Shown: positions 1-7,690 of the stretch, piece after piece | Layout of the letters: each line of letters begins with the position of its first letter | How positions within the stretch are numbered: the first letter of the stretch is position 1 | NCBI GenBank assembly: GCA_036939975.1 | Contig: JALLPB010000291.1 | Span: 1-18,365 of the forward strand | DNA: 18,365 nucleotides | Reading direction: 5' to 3' | DNA from: Cyclostephanos tholiformis | Lineage: Eukaryota; Bacillariophyta; Thalassiosirophyceae; Thalassiosirales; Thalassiosiraceae | The notes under the pieces: model-generated | Database searches by the model: none | What the model was told of the DNA's origin: nothing | The model's input: only the letters and a program-made list of their open reading frames with translations | Program-made: the position numbers and the translations under genes

Positions 1-85
1 CCACTGGGACAATCTCATCAATGGCCATGAGCAGACTCTCCAGCTCCTTTTTGGTTAATTCATATCCCCCCTTCCCTTTTGGCAT
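1..85 (-). CDS. DUF6818-like protein, N-terminal fragment (cut by window edge)
   Basis: On the minus strand an ATG at 85 opens a frame of 28 codons that runs off the left edge without a stop. It begins MPKGKGGYELTKKELESLL and continues with an acidic helix ending in EIVPV. The pattern (basic-Gly start, aromatic residue, E-L-x-x-L-L-x-x-I-D-E-I-V-P) matches the first helix of DUF6818 / Myb-SANT-like domains, which are common in stramenopile and fungal genomes and probably bind DNA. It parallels the NYKNDILIDIVESILPQG helix of the gene at 1395-2153 on the same strand, so the two may be members of one local family. The rest of the domain is outside the window, so the assignment rests on one helix. 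Confidence 0.5.
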   Translation of the reverse strand, partial: MPKGKGGYELTKKELESLLMAIDEIVPV

Positions 86-139
86 GATGACGAGGGAGGG
101 GGTGTAAGCGGAGTGCTGCGGAAAAGGTTGGCCTTTAAT

Positions 140-297
140 TTAAGTGTTAGGTTTACATTTATAAGTGAGTCATGGTCATTCGTGGCAAGGGGTTCACCAA
201 CCTGCACTTATAAATGTGAACTTTACACTTAAATCAGCGAGATTTAAGTGTGAAGTGTCAAGTTCAGCGATAAATTAAGTGTAAATCTGACACTTAA
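140..297. repeat. Inverted-repeat cluster built on TTAAGTGT / ACACTTAA
   Basis: The 8-mer TTAAGTGT or its complement ACACTTAA occurs five times: 140-147 (+), 225-232 (-), 244-251 (+), 275-282 (+) and 290-297 (-). Bases 140-167 and 205-233 form an inverted repeat of about 28 bp with a few mismatches. Bases 275-282 and 290-297 form a second hairpin. The cluster starts 54 bp upstream of the partial DUF6818-like gene that ends at 85, so it could be a promoter element. It could equally be a decayed foldback element. Confidence 0.6.
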
Positions 298-301
298 TTA
301 A

Positions 302-818
302 TTAAGACTGATAAATCTAAAAGGTGACATCTGACTTTTGGCGGGAGCAAAAATCAAACCGGACAGACCGCTCTAGAAAAAAGGGTCATTTCGGGATAAA
401 TTGATGTTATTTTTTTCCACAATGATGATAGACATAATTCGGAGCACGATCAGCACGCCCAGCAAGCAAAAGCGCCTGCTGCTCACGGAGAGAAAGCGGC
501 TTGTGCCGGCGAGTGGAGACACCAATGGGAGGCTCCTTCTCCGGCGATTGTCTTGTCGAAACCATGGTACGTGTCTTGATGTTTTTTGTTCTGCTCCTGG
601 CTCACAACCAGGAGTTGTGACGTTAGCTAGAGTACTTATGTACAAAAAGTAGGTATTTCTGGACGAAACAGAAACAATAGCAATAACAGTCAGACGAAAA
701 CGAATCGATTGATGACCATAATTGAAATTTGGCCCAACAAGTTTTCAAACCAAAATTTCGACCATTTTTTGCTCCCGCCAAAAAGTCAGATGTCACCTTT
801 TAGATTTATCAGTCTTAA
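302..818. mobile_element. TTAA-flanked MITE-like element with ~50-bp terminal inverted repeats
   Basis: The left end reads TTAAGACTGATAAATCTAAA from 302 and continues to about 352. The right end, 765-818, is its reverse complement except for two 1-nt indels in homopolymers, and finishes in AGTCTTAA. Both ends abut TTAA, the usual target-site duplication of piggyBac-type elements, but TTAA is itself palindromic and the TIR does not begin with the usual piggyBac CCC. The interior is about 410 bp, too small for a transposase, so this looks like a non-autonomous element. The interior also contains a GC-richer core with a 52-codon minus-strand ORF and a 7-bp-stem hairpin (594-614). Class assignment is inference; the inverted repeat is seen directly. 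Confidence 0.7.
407..565 (-). CDS. Short ORF (52 aa) inside the TTAA element, unknown
   Basis: The minus-strand frame from the ATG at 565 to the TAA at 407-409 encodes a basic, hydrophilic 52-residue peptide starting MVSTRQSPEKEPP, with a short Leu/Ala/Gln helix-like stretch (LREQQALLLAGRA) and ending HHCGKK. Its composition looks more like a real protein than the overlapping frames do. It lies wholly between the inverted-repeat ends, so it may be a captured gene or exon fragment. No family is recognised, and it may not be expressed. Confidence 0.22.
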   Translation of the reverse strand: MVSTRQSPEKEPPIGVSTRRHKPLSLREQQALLLAGRADRAPNYVYHHCGKK

Positions 819-1010
819 ATTGTCGGGCATAATCAGATTTCAATGGTGTTTGCACTGGAGTACAAGCAGGTCATCAACATTCACAGCTACGATAGGATTT
901 GTAAGTACTACCTTCAGCCGGGAGATTACGAGATTGACAATAAAGCAGAACTGATGGAGGAGAACTTTGTAAATGATGGAGACGGTGATGGGAATACATT
1001 TTGGGGCTAG
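819..1010 (+). pseudogene. Protein-like fragment abutting the TTAA element
   Basis: An open frame begins directly after the right end of the element and closes at TAG 1008-1010. The first ATG is at 843 and gives 55 aa. The residues look like ordinary protein: an amphipathic stretch with IHSYDRICKYYLQPGDYEI, then an acidic tail (MEENFVNDGDGDGN) ending in FWG. No family is recognised. Because it starts where the inverted repeat ends, it may be the 3' remnant of a gene or transposon ORF disrupted by the insertion. Matching upstream codons on the other side of the element were not identified. Confidence 0.3.
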
Positions 1011-1085
1011 TTAAATAGGGGACGTCTAGCAGTTGGGTGGTCTAAACGTATTAACTTCTAATTTTCTTTACCTACTTCATCTAAA

Positions 1086-1394
1086 CTAAACTTCTAAACT
1101 GTCGTTGTCATTCTCGTCATCACTCGTCTCACCTCTCTTGCACTTTTTCTTTTGACCAAGAGACTTCGCAATGTGGCAATGATACTTTTCATTAGTCTCC
1201 GTGCGCTTCTCCATTGCAGACATTTGCATCTGCATTTGCTGCTGAAACATCGCTTGTTGCATTGTAAAATGTTGCGTCGATTGCTGCATCTGCATAGACA
1301 GCATCGATATCATCATATTACTATCCCCCCCCCGCCTGCACCGCTTTCAATGGATTCGATGACCCACTCAACTGCCTTTGAGATACATCCCCTT
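1086..1394 (-). pseudogene. Frame-disrupted C-terminal part of the DUF6818-like gene
   Basis: This is the continuation of the upstream gene at 1395-2153, reached only by two opposite frameshifts. After the premature TGA at 1395-1397, the neighbouring frame reads sensible residues (NPIMKGDVSQRQLSGSSNP and on to VQAG) and then hits a stop just past a run of nine Gs (1325-1333, minus strand). One fewer G returns to the original frame, which is then open from 1316 to the TAG at 1086-1088. It encodes a Met/Gln-rich helix (MLSMQMQQSTQHFTMQQ) and a charged K/D-rich tail. Such a Met/Gln-rich C-terminal helix is usual for this family. The two indels lie in A and G homopolymers, so either assembly error or real decay could explain them. 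Confidence 0.5.
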
Positions 1395-2153
1395 TCATGA
1401 TTGGGTTGAATTTTTTGTTTTTTGTCCGCTGACCCCTGTGCCGGTGATGTTCAACATTGATGACAGACATCCCCTTGGGGGGGCACCAGCTTCTTTAATC
1501 CTCCCTGCCACCCCCCCTCTTTGGACATCACCACTAACAGAGGACGAGGAAACTGCGGCACTAGTAGGATGCCCCCCCCTTTCAACAATGGCAGCTTTTG
1601 CAAACGCAGCTGCCACCTCTTTGTTTTCCTTCATCATGTCTCCACTGGGGTTGTTATCACTCTGCTCGCTGCGATTAAATTTGATGTCATAGATGGGGGG
1701 GACCCCATCTTCCACAGCAACATTGGCAGTTGCGTCGCCACCTCCCTGCTCTGCCACTACGATATTGGCATCTGAACAAAAACTTGAGCCATCATCCCAA
1801 AGGTGGCTCGATTTCGCTGAATCGACACCTAAAATAGCCGCATTTGCTTCGTCCTGGATGTGGCGCTCGATCGCTATGCAACAAAAAGTACAGTCTTGTT
1901 GTGCACCGGGCTTACCTGTTGGCTTCTGCATGTGGTTGCAGAGCTTCTTGTTCCAATTATCGCAAAGGTCCTCCCCGCGATGAAGAGTAGTTTCCCCGGA
2001 TTTGCGCTGGTACACAGCAGCAACGGACCACCATGCCTCCAGACCCTGGGGAAGAATACTCTCGACGATATCGATCAGGATGTCATTTTTGTAGTTGGGC
2101 ACACCCCCAGAGCATCCTCCATGACCTCCTCGGGCTTGGCTATCGGAGTCCAT
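1395..2153 (-). CDS. DUF6818 (Myb/SANT-like) domain protein, 3' end shifted
   Basis: This ORF encodes 252 aa. Residues 17-110 hold the recognisable domain: NYKNDILIDIVESILPQG, then the paired Trp of EAWWSVAAVYQ, a SGE turn, DNWNKKLCN, the signature KPTGKPG (77-83) and the helix CIAIERHIQDEANAAILG. This is the arrangement of DUF6818 proteins, thought to be Myb-like DNA-binding factors or derived from transposon proteins and expanded in oomycetes, diatoms and some fungi. The remainder (about 111-252) is low complexity, Ser/Gly/Ala-rich. The TGA at 1395 is probably not the original end, because the family's Met/Gln-rich tail follows in shifted frames. A sister gene fragment lies on the same strand at 1-85. 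The molecular target is unknown. Confidence 0.65.
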   Translation of the reverse strand: MDSDSQARGGHGGCSGGVPNYKNDILIDIVESILPQGLEAWWSVAAVYQRKSGETTLHRGEDLCDNWNKKLCNHMQKPTGKPGAQQDCTFCCIAIERHIQDEANAAILGVDSAKSSHLWDDGSSFCSDANIVVAEQGGGDATANVAVEDGVPPIYDIKFNRSEQSDNNPSGDMMKENKEVAAAFAKAAIVERGGHPTSAAVSSSSVSGDVQRGGVAGRIKEAGAPPRGCLSSMLNITGTGVSGQKTKNSTQS

Positions 2154-2154
2154 G

Positions 2155-2202
2155 ATCTGGAACTAAATCTGGAACAAAATCTGGATCACAAAAAAATCTG
2201 GA
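2155..2202. repeat. Short degenerate tandem repeat, unit ATCTGGAACWAA
   Basis: Just upstream of the DUF6818-like ATG (minus strand, start 2153), the plus strand repeats ATCTGGAACTAA, ATCTGGAACAAA, ATCTGGATCAC and AAAATCTGGATT. These are four imperfect 12-14 bp units, probably in the 5' leader of that gene. No function is indicated. Confidence 0.5.
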
Positions 2203-2494
2203 TTGGTTGGCCGGCCACCCAGTACCATAATATGGCGTTACAATACACACGTGGCTCTCTCCGGGACAAAAAATAATTTTCTTCATTCACGTAGGAATCG
2301 AATGTGTTACGATGGATTATTTATGTCGGCTATTTTCAATTTGTTTTCCACAACAACCGACCGGTAAGGTCGACGTCGTCGAGTCGTTGACTCGAGATCG
2401 ATGGTGCTCTATTATTATTCGGCGGCCTTATGATCCTAGCATCAAGAAGTACAAATCATCAAACCCTCCATCCCATAAATAATTGTTGGTGAAA

Positions 2495-5400
2495 ATGGTG
2501 AAATTCGGACGACACGTCGATTTTTTCGTCAGAGATCCGAGTCGACGGTTGTACGTCGTCCCGTACAAGGACGTCCAGCGCAAGACTTTGACCGACCTAC
2601 CGTCGTCCCAGCCACATATCCCTCCTACCTCACCACAGTCGAAAACGTTCGACGATGCGACTACCATCCCGACGCTATTCATTTCGCACCCATCGCCATC
2701 GGGGGCGATGTCCGGGAGGTCGGGACTCAGCGCGCTCCTGGACGACAATGCCAACGAGATCGTCAACGACGACGGCGATGCCGATGCCGATGACAACATC
2801 GAGGGGACGATGGGCCCCTCCATCGCGAACAACGTCAGGGCGAACGCCGTTACCATCACCGCCGGCACGGGCGCCGAGCTCGCCGCGGCGCTGAGGATGT
2901 CCCAGCTTTCGATCTCGCAGCGCGGCAAGAAATGGGCGAGTGCGAAGGCGACGCCATCGACTGCGACTACAACAACGACAACGACAACGACAACGACGTC
3001 CTCGATGGTAAAGTTCGATTTGGACGGAGAAATGACTATGATGGCCATGCCACCGGAACAGGAGCGTCTCGAGGAGGATGTCGCAGAGGTCGTCGAGGAC
3101 GACAGCGATAGGGAGTTCGCGAATTTCTTCGTGGCTCAGCGATTTCAGACCGAGTGGAGGAAGTGCCTGAGGCGCTCGTCTGATGATTTCGATAAGGCAT
3201 TGCAGACTCTCTGGAGGGAGGTGAGTGCACTCCGCTATTTACACTACCCCCGAGACGATTCGATTCTAACCCACCGGGCACCTCGTGGGGTGGGCATCGT
3301 TCGACGATGGATCGAACGACACCTCTCTTTTCCTCGCCGAATGCGAATCAATCCATGAAAAATCTCTCAAAAAAGGTATTCGAGGGGATGGCTGAGCATC
3401 ACGTCCTTGAGCCGCATATCGGTCGCGGCGCTCTCCCCGACGCCGCCCTCCAGGCGTACGTGGCATCCGTCCCCCCCGACCTCGCGCATCACACCTTCAG
3501 CCTCCTCAAGGACATCCACGCGACGGCCCTCATCAACGCCGAAGCACTGCGCAAACTAGTCAAGAAGTTTGACAAGAAGATAGCTCCGCACAACGGTAAC
3601 GGTGGGGGAAACGGCAACGGCAAACGGGGAGGGCTGAGCGCGAGGTTGCTGCCCGAATTGTACGCGAGCAACTTCACGGGGAGCCTTGCGAGTTTAGAGG
3701 GGGGACTGGCTCTCTTGCGGATATTGTTGAACATCGACGACGAGGAGGAGGATGTCGCCTCCGCCGCTGCTGTCTCTACCACCAACAGCAACAGCAACAG
3801 CAACAACAACAGCAACAGCAACAGCAACAGCAACAACGGTAAAAACAACGGCAACATTACCAATATTAATGCGGCGAACCCTAGCGACGACGGCGACGGA
3901 GAGACGGACGAGGTCCTCCTGACAGGATCAGGATACTTCGGGAACAGGCACAACAAGGAGGCCGTGGACGCTGAGCTCGTCAAGAGACGGAAGGAGGAAT
4001 TAGAATGGCTGCGCAACATGATCGCCAGCGTCGATCCAATCTACATCCCTCACCTCGTGGCACATCGTGGATTCCATAGTCCCCTTGATAGGAGCGACGT
4101 ACGTCCTCTGGAGAATTCCCTCACCGCATACGAGGCGGCGTGGACGAACGGCCTGCACCTGTGCGAATGCGATATCGCACTGACAAAAGATGAACGAATC
4201 ATACTCGCTCACGATGAAAACTTTGCCAGGCTCGGTATGGATCCCACTTCGCCGCTATGCAACAAGACAGTGAGGGACCTGACCTTCAAGGAGCTGATGA
4301 ATTGCCCCATAAAAAGCGGTGCGCGTCCGCCGTTGTTGTTTGATGTGCTACGTTCGGCCGCGGCGATCGGCGGCGACGCGAAGATGGTAGTGGAGATCAA
4401 GGCGGGGAACATGGACGCTGGGACGTCGCTGGCGCGAATATTCCTCCGGCATCCTCAGTTGATGGATCACGTCGCCATCGTCATGAGCTTCGACGCGTTC
4501 ATCATGCATAATTTCAGGAGGGAGATGACGGTCGTTTACGAGCACCTTCACGGCGGCGGCGGCGATAATTATGGCGGTGCGTATCCGCAACAGCAACAAC
4601 CGATCGCCCACCGAAGGGAAACGTCGATCACCGTCCCGAATCGTATACTGTCACACGACAACGAATTAGGAGAACTCGATAATCCCCTGCTCCCGCCGAA
4701 GGCGCCGGTCCATCGCTCCCGCTCGAACACCCTGGGTTCAAGTCCCCATTTAGGTCAAACGAAGTTATTGCATTCTAATGGCCGTTTGCCGTCAATGTTG
4801 GGTGGGGGACACAAGCGTATAGACTCGCAGGACCTGTTCGGACTAGGCGCCAGCGTCGGGAGCGGATGGAATACTTCCGCTGATAACGGATCGCAATTTG
4901 GATTGAATCTTGCAGACCTCGATGCTACCATGATGTCGTCCTCCCCTCCCACATCGACGTTTTTGCCGAATATTCGCAGGAGCGTGGATAATTTACATCA
5001 TCAACAAAAATCGCCTGAAAATAGAGAGGCTCGCCACCCGTCGCCCATGGCAGCAGAGGCAGCGGCGGTGGCAGCCAAGGACGGTGGCTGCGCGATCAAA
5101 TCGTTTCCAAAAATTCTTTTGCTAACAGTAGATGATACTAGGGAGCCTGACGACCACCACCAGTTCGTGGACTTCACAAAGCCGGACAAGGTCGCTAAGC
5201 TGCTACGGGGCGGAGACGGTGGGTCTCTTGATGGCGTGTACATGCAATATCAGAAGGAGATGATAACCCCGAAGGGATCCAAGGCAATGCGTAACCTCGC
5301 GGCGATGTGCCACGTGGGTGTCTGGGGAACGACTCCGGATGATTGGTCAGTCTTTTGTCATACTTGCATGCGGTCTTACGTTCTTATTCGCAGTCTGAGC

Positions 5401-5577
5401 ACTCATCTTGTATGTTTTTTTCGATGCCATATCTGCAGGGATACCTTCCATACGTTGGTCAACGAGTGTCATGTCTCGTACGTAAATACCGATCTGCCGA
5501 GGCACTTTCGAAGAAAGATGAAGAGGTCGATATCGGCTAATTCGCTTGCAATGAATGGAATACTGGCCAGACATTGA
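2495..5577 (+). CDS. SPX domain-glycerophosphodiester phosphodiesterase fusion (three exons)
   Basis: Exons 2495-3220, 3376-5345 and 5439-5577 join to 944 aa. The ATG at 2495 (AAAATGG context) gives the SPX start MVKFGRHVDFF...LYVVPYKDVQRK. A low-complexity insert with poly-Thr (about 35-205) splits the SPX domain, which resumes at FVAQRFQTEWRKCLRR and ends with the Lys-rich ALRKLVKKFDKK, the surface that senses inositol pyrophosphates. After an Asn/Ser-repeat linker the GDPD barrel starts at LVAHRGF (catalytic His about 472), with LENSLTAYEA, CECDIALTKDERIILAHD and VVEIKAG supplying metal ligands and the second His. A Gly/Ser/Pro-rich insert of about 185 aa (632-815) interrupts the barrel before KILLLTVDD and the final HVGVWG...DDWDTFHTLVNECHV...NTDLPRHF. 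The predicted reaction is hydrolysis of glycerophosphodiesters to glycerol-3-phosphate, as in yeast Gde1, linked to phosphate status. Unlike Gde1, no ankyrin repeats or membrane spans are seen. Confidence 0.9.
3221..3375 (+). other. Intron 1 of the SPX-GDPD gene (155 nt, phase 0)
   Basis: Donor GAG|GTGAGT and acceptor AAAAAG|GTATTC. Splicing joins the SPX helix ...LQTLWRE to VFEGMAEHHVLEP in the same phase. Unspliced reading leaves the domain and meets a stop. Confidence 0.85.
3783..3866 (+). repeat. AAC/AGC triplet repeat encoding Asn/Ser linker
   Basis: An imperfect run of AAC and AGC codons in exon 2 of the SPX-GDPD gene encodes a poly Asn-Ser tract between the SPX and GDPD domains. Such in-frame microsatellites are often length-variable between alleles. 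Confidence 0.8.
5346..5438 (+). other. Intron 2 of the SPX-GDPD gene (93 nt, stop-free)
   Basis: Donor GATTG|GTCAGT, acceptor TCTGCAG|GGATACC. Removal restores DDWDTFHTLVNECHV, the conserved C-terminal GDPD strand and helix. The length is a multiple of three with no in-frame stop, so retention would add 31 Cys-containing residues rather than truncate the protein. Confidence 0.85.
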
Positions 5578-5972
5578 GGCACCGTGTGCGGATATGCCTG
5601 AACGTGATACGATTACTTATCAGTAGAAGAAGCCCTCTGCGATGTCCTCAAACGTCCTCCTTACTAATGTAAAGACTCATTTGACCTATCATTTTCATTA
5701 CTTCCGTTGATTTCAAAGCATACCGCTCTTCTTGCATCCAGCGTACTATCTCATTGATGATCCGCGCCACCTCCAACAAGTCTTACCACATGAGGCTGTC
5801 GTAATCCCTTTTACCTCTCGCCGCCCCTCTCCATGATTATCTTGGACTTGAGAAAAAGAACAACCTCATATTCGTACAGATACTGTTGACATGAATGGAA
5901 TCAAGACTAACCTTCTTATTTTTTAGAGACCTTACTGTAAGCACAACATTTGGTATGGCATGACCGCATTAC
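5578..5972. other. Convergent intergenic region (3' UTRs)
   Basis: This lies between the 3' ends of the SPX-GDPD gene (+) and the GT32-like gene (-). Both UTRs and polyadenylation sites should lie here. No ORF, repeat or RNA gene stands out. Confidence 0.5.
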
Positions 5973-7127
5973 CTACCAAAAACACAGTCTCCGTAAAACA
6001 GCCGGTTTTGTACCATTATCACCAGGCAAAAACAACGACGGTGCATCAGGACAAAAATATTCACCAATCTTGAGTTTCATCGTGTAATCATTACCTTCCG
6101 ACCACGCTTGATCCTGCCCACATTTAGAGCACTTGTGCTTAATTATTGTCTCATTTCTATAGCGAAAAACCTTGTTATCACCATAGTGATAAGTTCCAAA
6201 CCGAACACCATCGAGGCTCTTCGCCACTTTCAGTACTGCTTTATAGAGTACACCGACACCTGTCATTTGCAAACTATCGGCCCCCGACTCCAGGTCGGCA
6301 CGTCTCTGAATATTGTGCAAGGCAAAGCGGATGGCTTCCGCCAATATTGGCGATTTGGGCATCGCGCCGAAAAAGGCATTCTGCATGCGATTACCGTTCC
6401 CCCACGCAGAAAACCACTCAGTATCGCCCGACGCGGGTTTATCCCACCTCGGTTGATCGGTGCCTCTATTCTCTGATATGAAGTCCAACAAGTCATCCTT
6501 CAAACACAATTGCTTCCAATCGCTGTAGAACCCCCCCTCGCGGTAAACGACTAGATATCGAAATAAATTGGCCTTACCCGCAAATGCCTCGATGCAGTCG
6601 AACGCGCGCAAGAACAGAGGGTGGAAGAACTGCCGCAAGTAAAGTCGACAGTAGTGTAAATCGTAGTAGCGTATTTCGTAATCGGGGTTCCTTATCTTCC
6701 AGGATAAATGTGCCTCTTCTATGCTCCCTGTCCAATCATGTCGTTTCGACGCCTTGCTTCTTAATTCATCATTCTTCATCATATTCAATATTCCAGGAAC
6801 ATACTCGGGGAAGCCTCCCGTTGTGGTCAATATCACCTTGTGAAGATACTTGGGTATATTCCCTCCACTGTTGGTCACTTTGGTCAGCAGCCATTCGTCC
6901 TCCTCGGGCATGGGACAGGTGTGAAAGCGATTTAGATCGTTCGCGCTTTGTACGTGCTCGAATGTTTGATGGTCGGCCCAATCATTAGGAGCGTAGGTGT
7001 CTCCTCCGCTCCGTTTTCCCGGCCGAGCTCCGCCGAGGCAGCTGAGAAGGGCGTTCTGCCGCTCCAAGAAAAACGCGATAGCTAGAACCAAGGGTAAAAC
7101 GCATCGTCGATTGGTGAAACTGATCAT
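5973..7127 (-). CDS. GT32-like glycosyltransferase, type II membrane protein
   Basis: Single-exon ORF, 384 aa. A short basic N-terminus (MISFTNRR) precedes one hydrophobic segment (about 9-20), as in Golgi type II enzymes. The catalytic region begins with IPKYLHKVILT (91-101) and has SWKIRNPDYEIRYYDLHYCRLYLRQFF, then the GT32/DXD-family core AGKANLFRYLVVYREGGFYSDWKQ (183-206) and NAFFGAMPKSPILAEAIRFAL (250-270), as in Och1-like and other sugar-transferring DXD proteins. The expected D-x-D after GGxY is here S-D-W-K: the first Asp (203) is present and the second is missing. A late CSKCGQ (333-338) may form a disulfide or bind metal. Donor and acceptor sugars cannot be read from the sequence. 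It is divergently paired with the GT31-like gene at 7691. Confidence 0.8.
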   Translation of the reverse strand: MISFTNRRCVLPLVLAIAFFLERQNALLSCLGGARPGKRSGGDTYAPNDWADHQTFEHVQSANDLNRFHTCPMPEEDEWLLTKVTNSGGNIPKYLHKVILTTTGGFPEYVPGILNMMKNDELRSKASKRHDWTGSIEEAHLSWKIRNPDYEIRYYDLHYCRLYLRQFFHPLFLRAFDCIEAFAGKANLFRYLVVYREGGFYSDWKQLCLKDDLLDFISENRGTDQPRWDKPASGDTEWFSAWGNGNRMQNAFFGAMPKSPILAEAIRFALHNIQRRADLESGADSLQMTGVGVLYKAVLKVAKSLDGVRFGTYHYGDNKVFRYRNETIIKHKCSKCGQDQAWSEGNDYTMKLKIGEYFCPDAPSLFLPGDNGTKPAVLRRLCFW

Positions 7128-7690
7128 TCTCCTCCCCTGATAAATTTTAAGATATCGTACTACCTATTAGTAATATCAGGGATTGACATACATAAGTACT
7201 GTCTCCGTACTTACACAATATACTACCGTATTAAAATCAATTGGCGCCTTAACTAACAAAGGGTTAACTACGGGTTAGGAATTAGATAGCGTAGAAAGAC
7301 TCGTCAACATGTACTAATTCGAGGAGTTTCTCGGGAAGCGATTTTAGATCTTGTACACTCGTAACCATGTACTGATTCCTAGTAAATTCCTAACCCTTAG
7401 GCTAACCCTTAGTTACCTCTCTGACGTCAATTGTTATAAGCTCAGTAGTACACCGTTTTTGCGGGGGGGTTCAAAAATGGAACGCCGCGGCATACATAAT
7501 AATAAGGTAAGTTCGTACGGTAGAAAAAATATTAATAGGTACTTCTTAGAAAATCAAAGAGATAATTACTTATGCTCCCTTCCGACTCAGCATTAAATAG
7601 AATCATTCCTCTGCTGCTCTCCTCAGCGCACGTAATATCCCTCCCCGACGACGACGGCATGATACACCCCTCCAATAGCCTTCCGGTGGC
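7128..7690. promoter_or_regulatory. Shared upstream region of divergent glycosyltransferase genes
   Basis: The 563 bp between the two divergent start codons must hold both promoters, unless one lies further out. It is AT-rich and contains the inverted repeat at 7221-7450. No TATA or other core element can be assigned with confidence, and no convincing ORF is seen. Confidence 0.4.
7221..7450. repeat. Imperfect inverted repeat with internal direct repeat
   Basis: The left arm (7221-7283) starts TACTACCGTATTAAAATCAA and ends GGGTTAGGAATT. The right arm (7385-7450) starts AATTCCTAACCCTTAGG and ends CAGTAGTA. The strongest match pairs 7251-7283 with 7385-7416, with several mismatches. Inside lie two direct copies of ACTCGTCAACATGTACTAAT-like sequence (7299-7320 and 7357-7378, about 80% alike). 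The structure fits an old foldback or MITE-type insertion, possibly with a TA target site, now within the shared promoter region. Confidence 0.5.

Noticed and set aside
373..652. The longer 83- and 90-codon frames inside the TTAA element
   Set aside because: Their residues look like random translation; the shorter 52-codon minus frame has the more protein-like composition.
1152..2276. Several plus-strand ORFs opposite the DUF6818-like gene
   Set aside because: They are shadows; the conserved domain pattern is on the minus strand.
7385..7416. Interstitial telomere repeat (CCTAACCCTTAGGCTAACCC)
   Set aside because: Only two degenerate CTAACCC-like units, and they are arms of the local inverted repeat.
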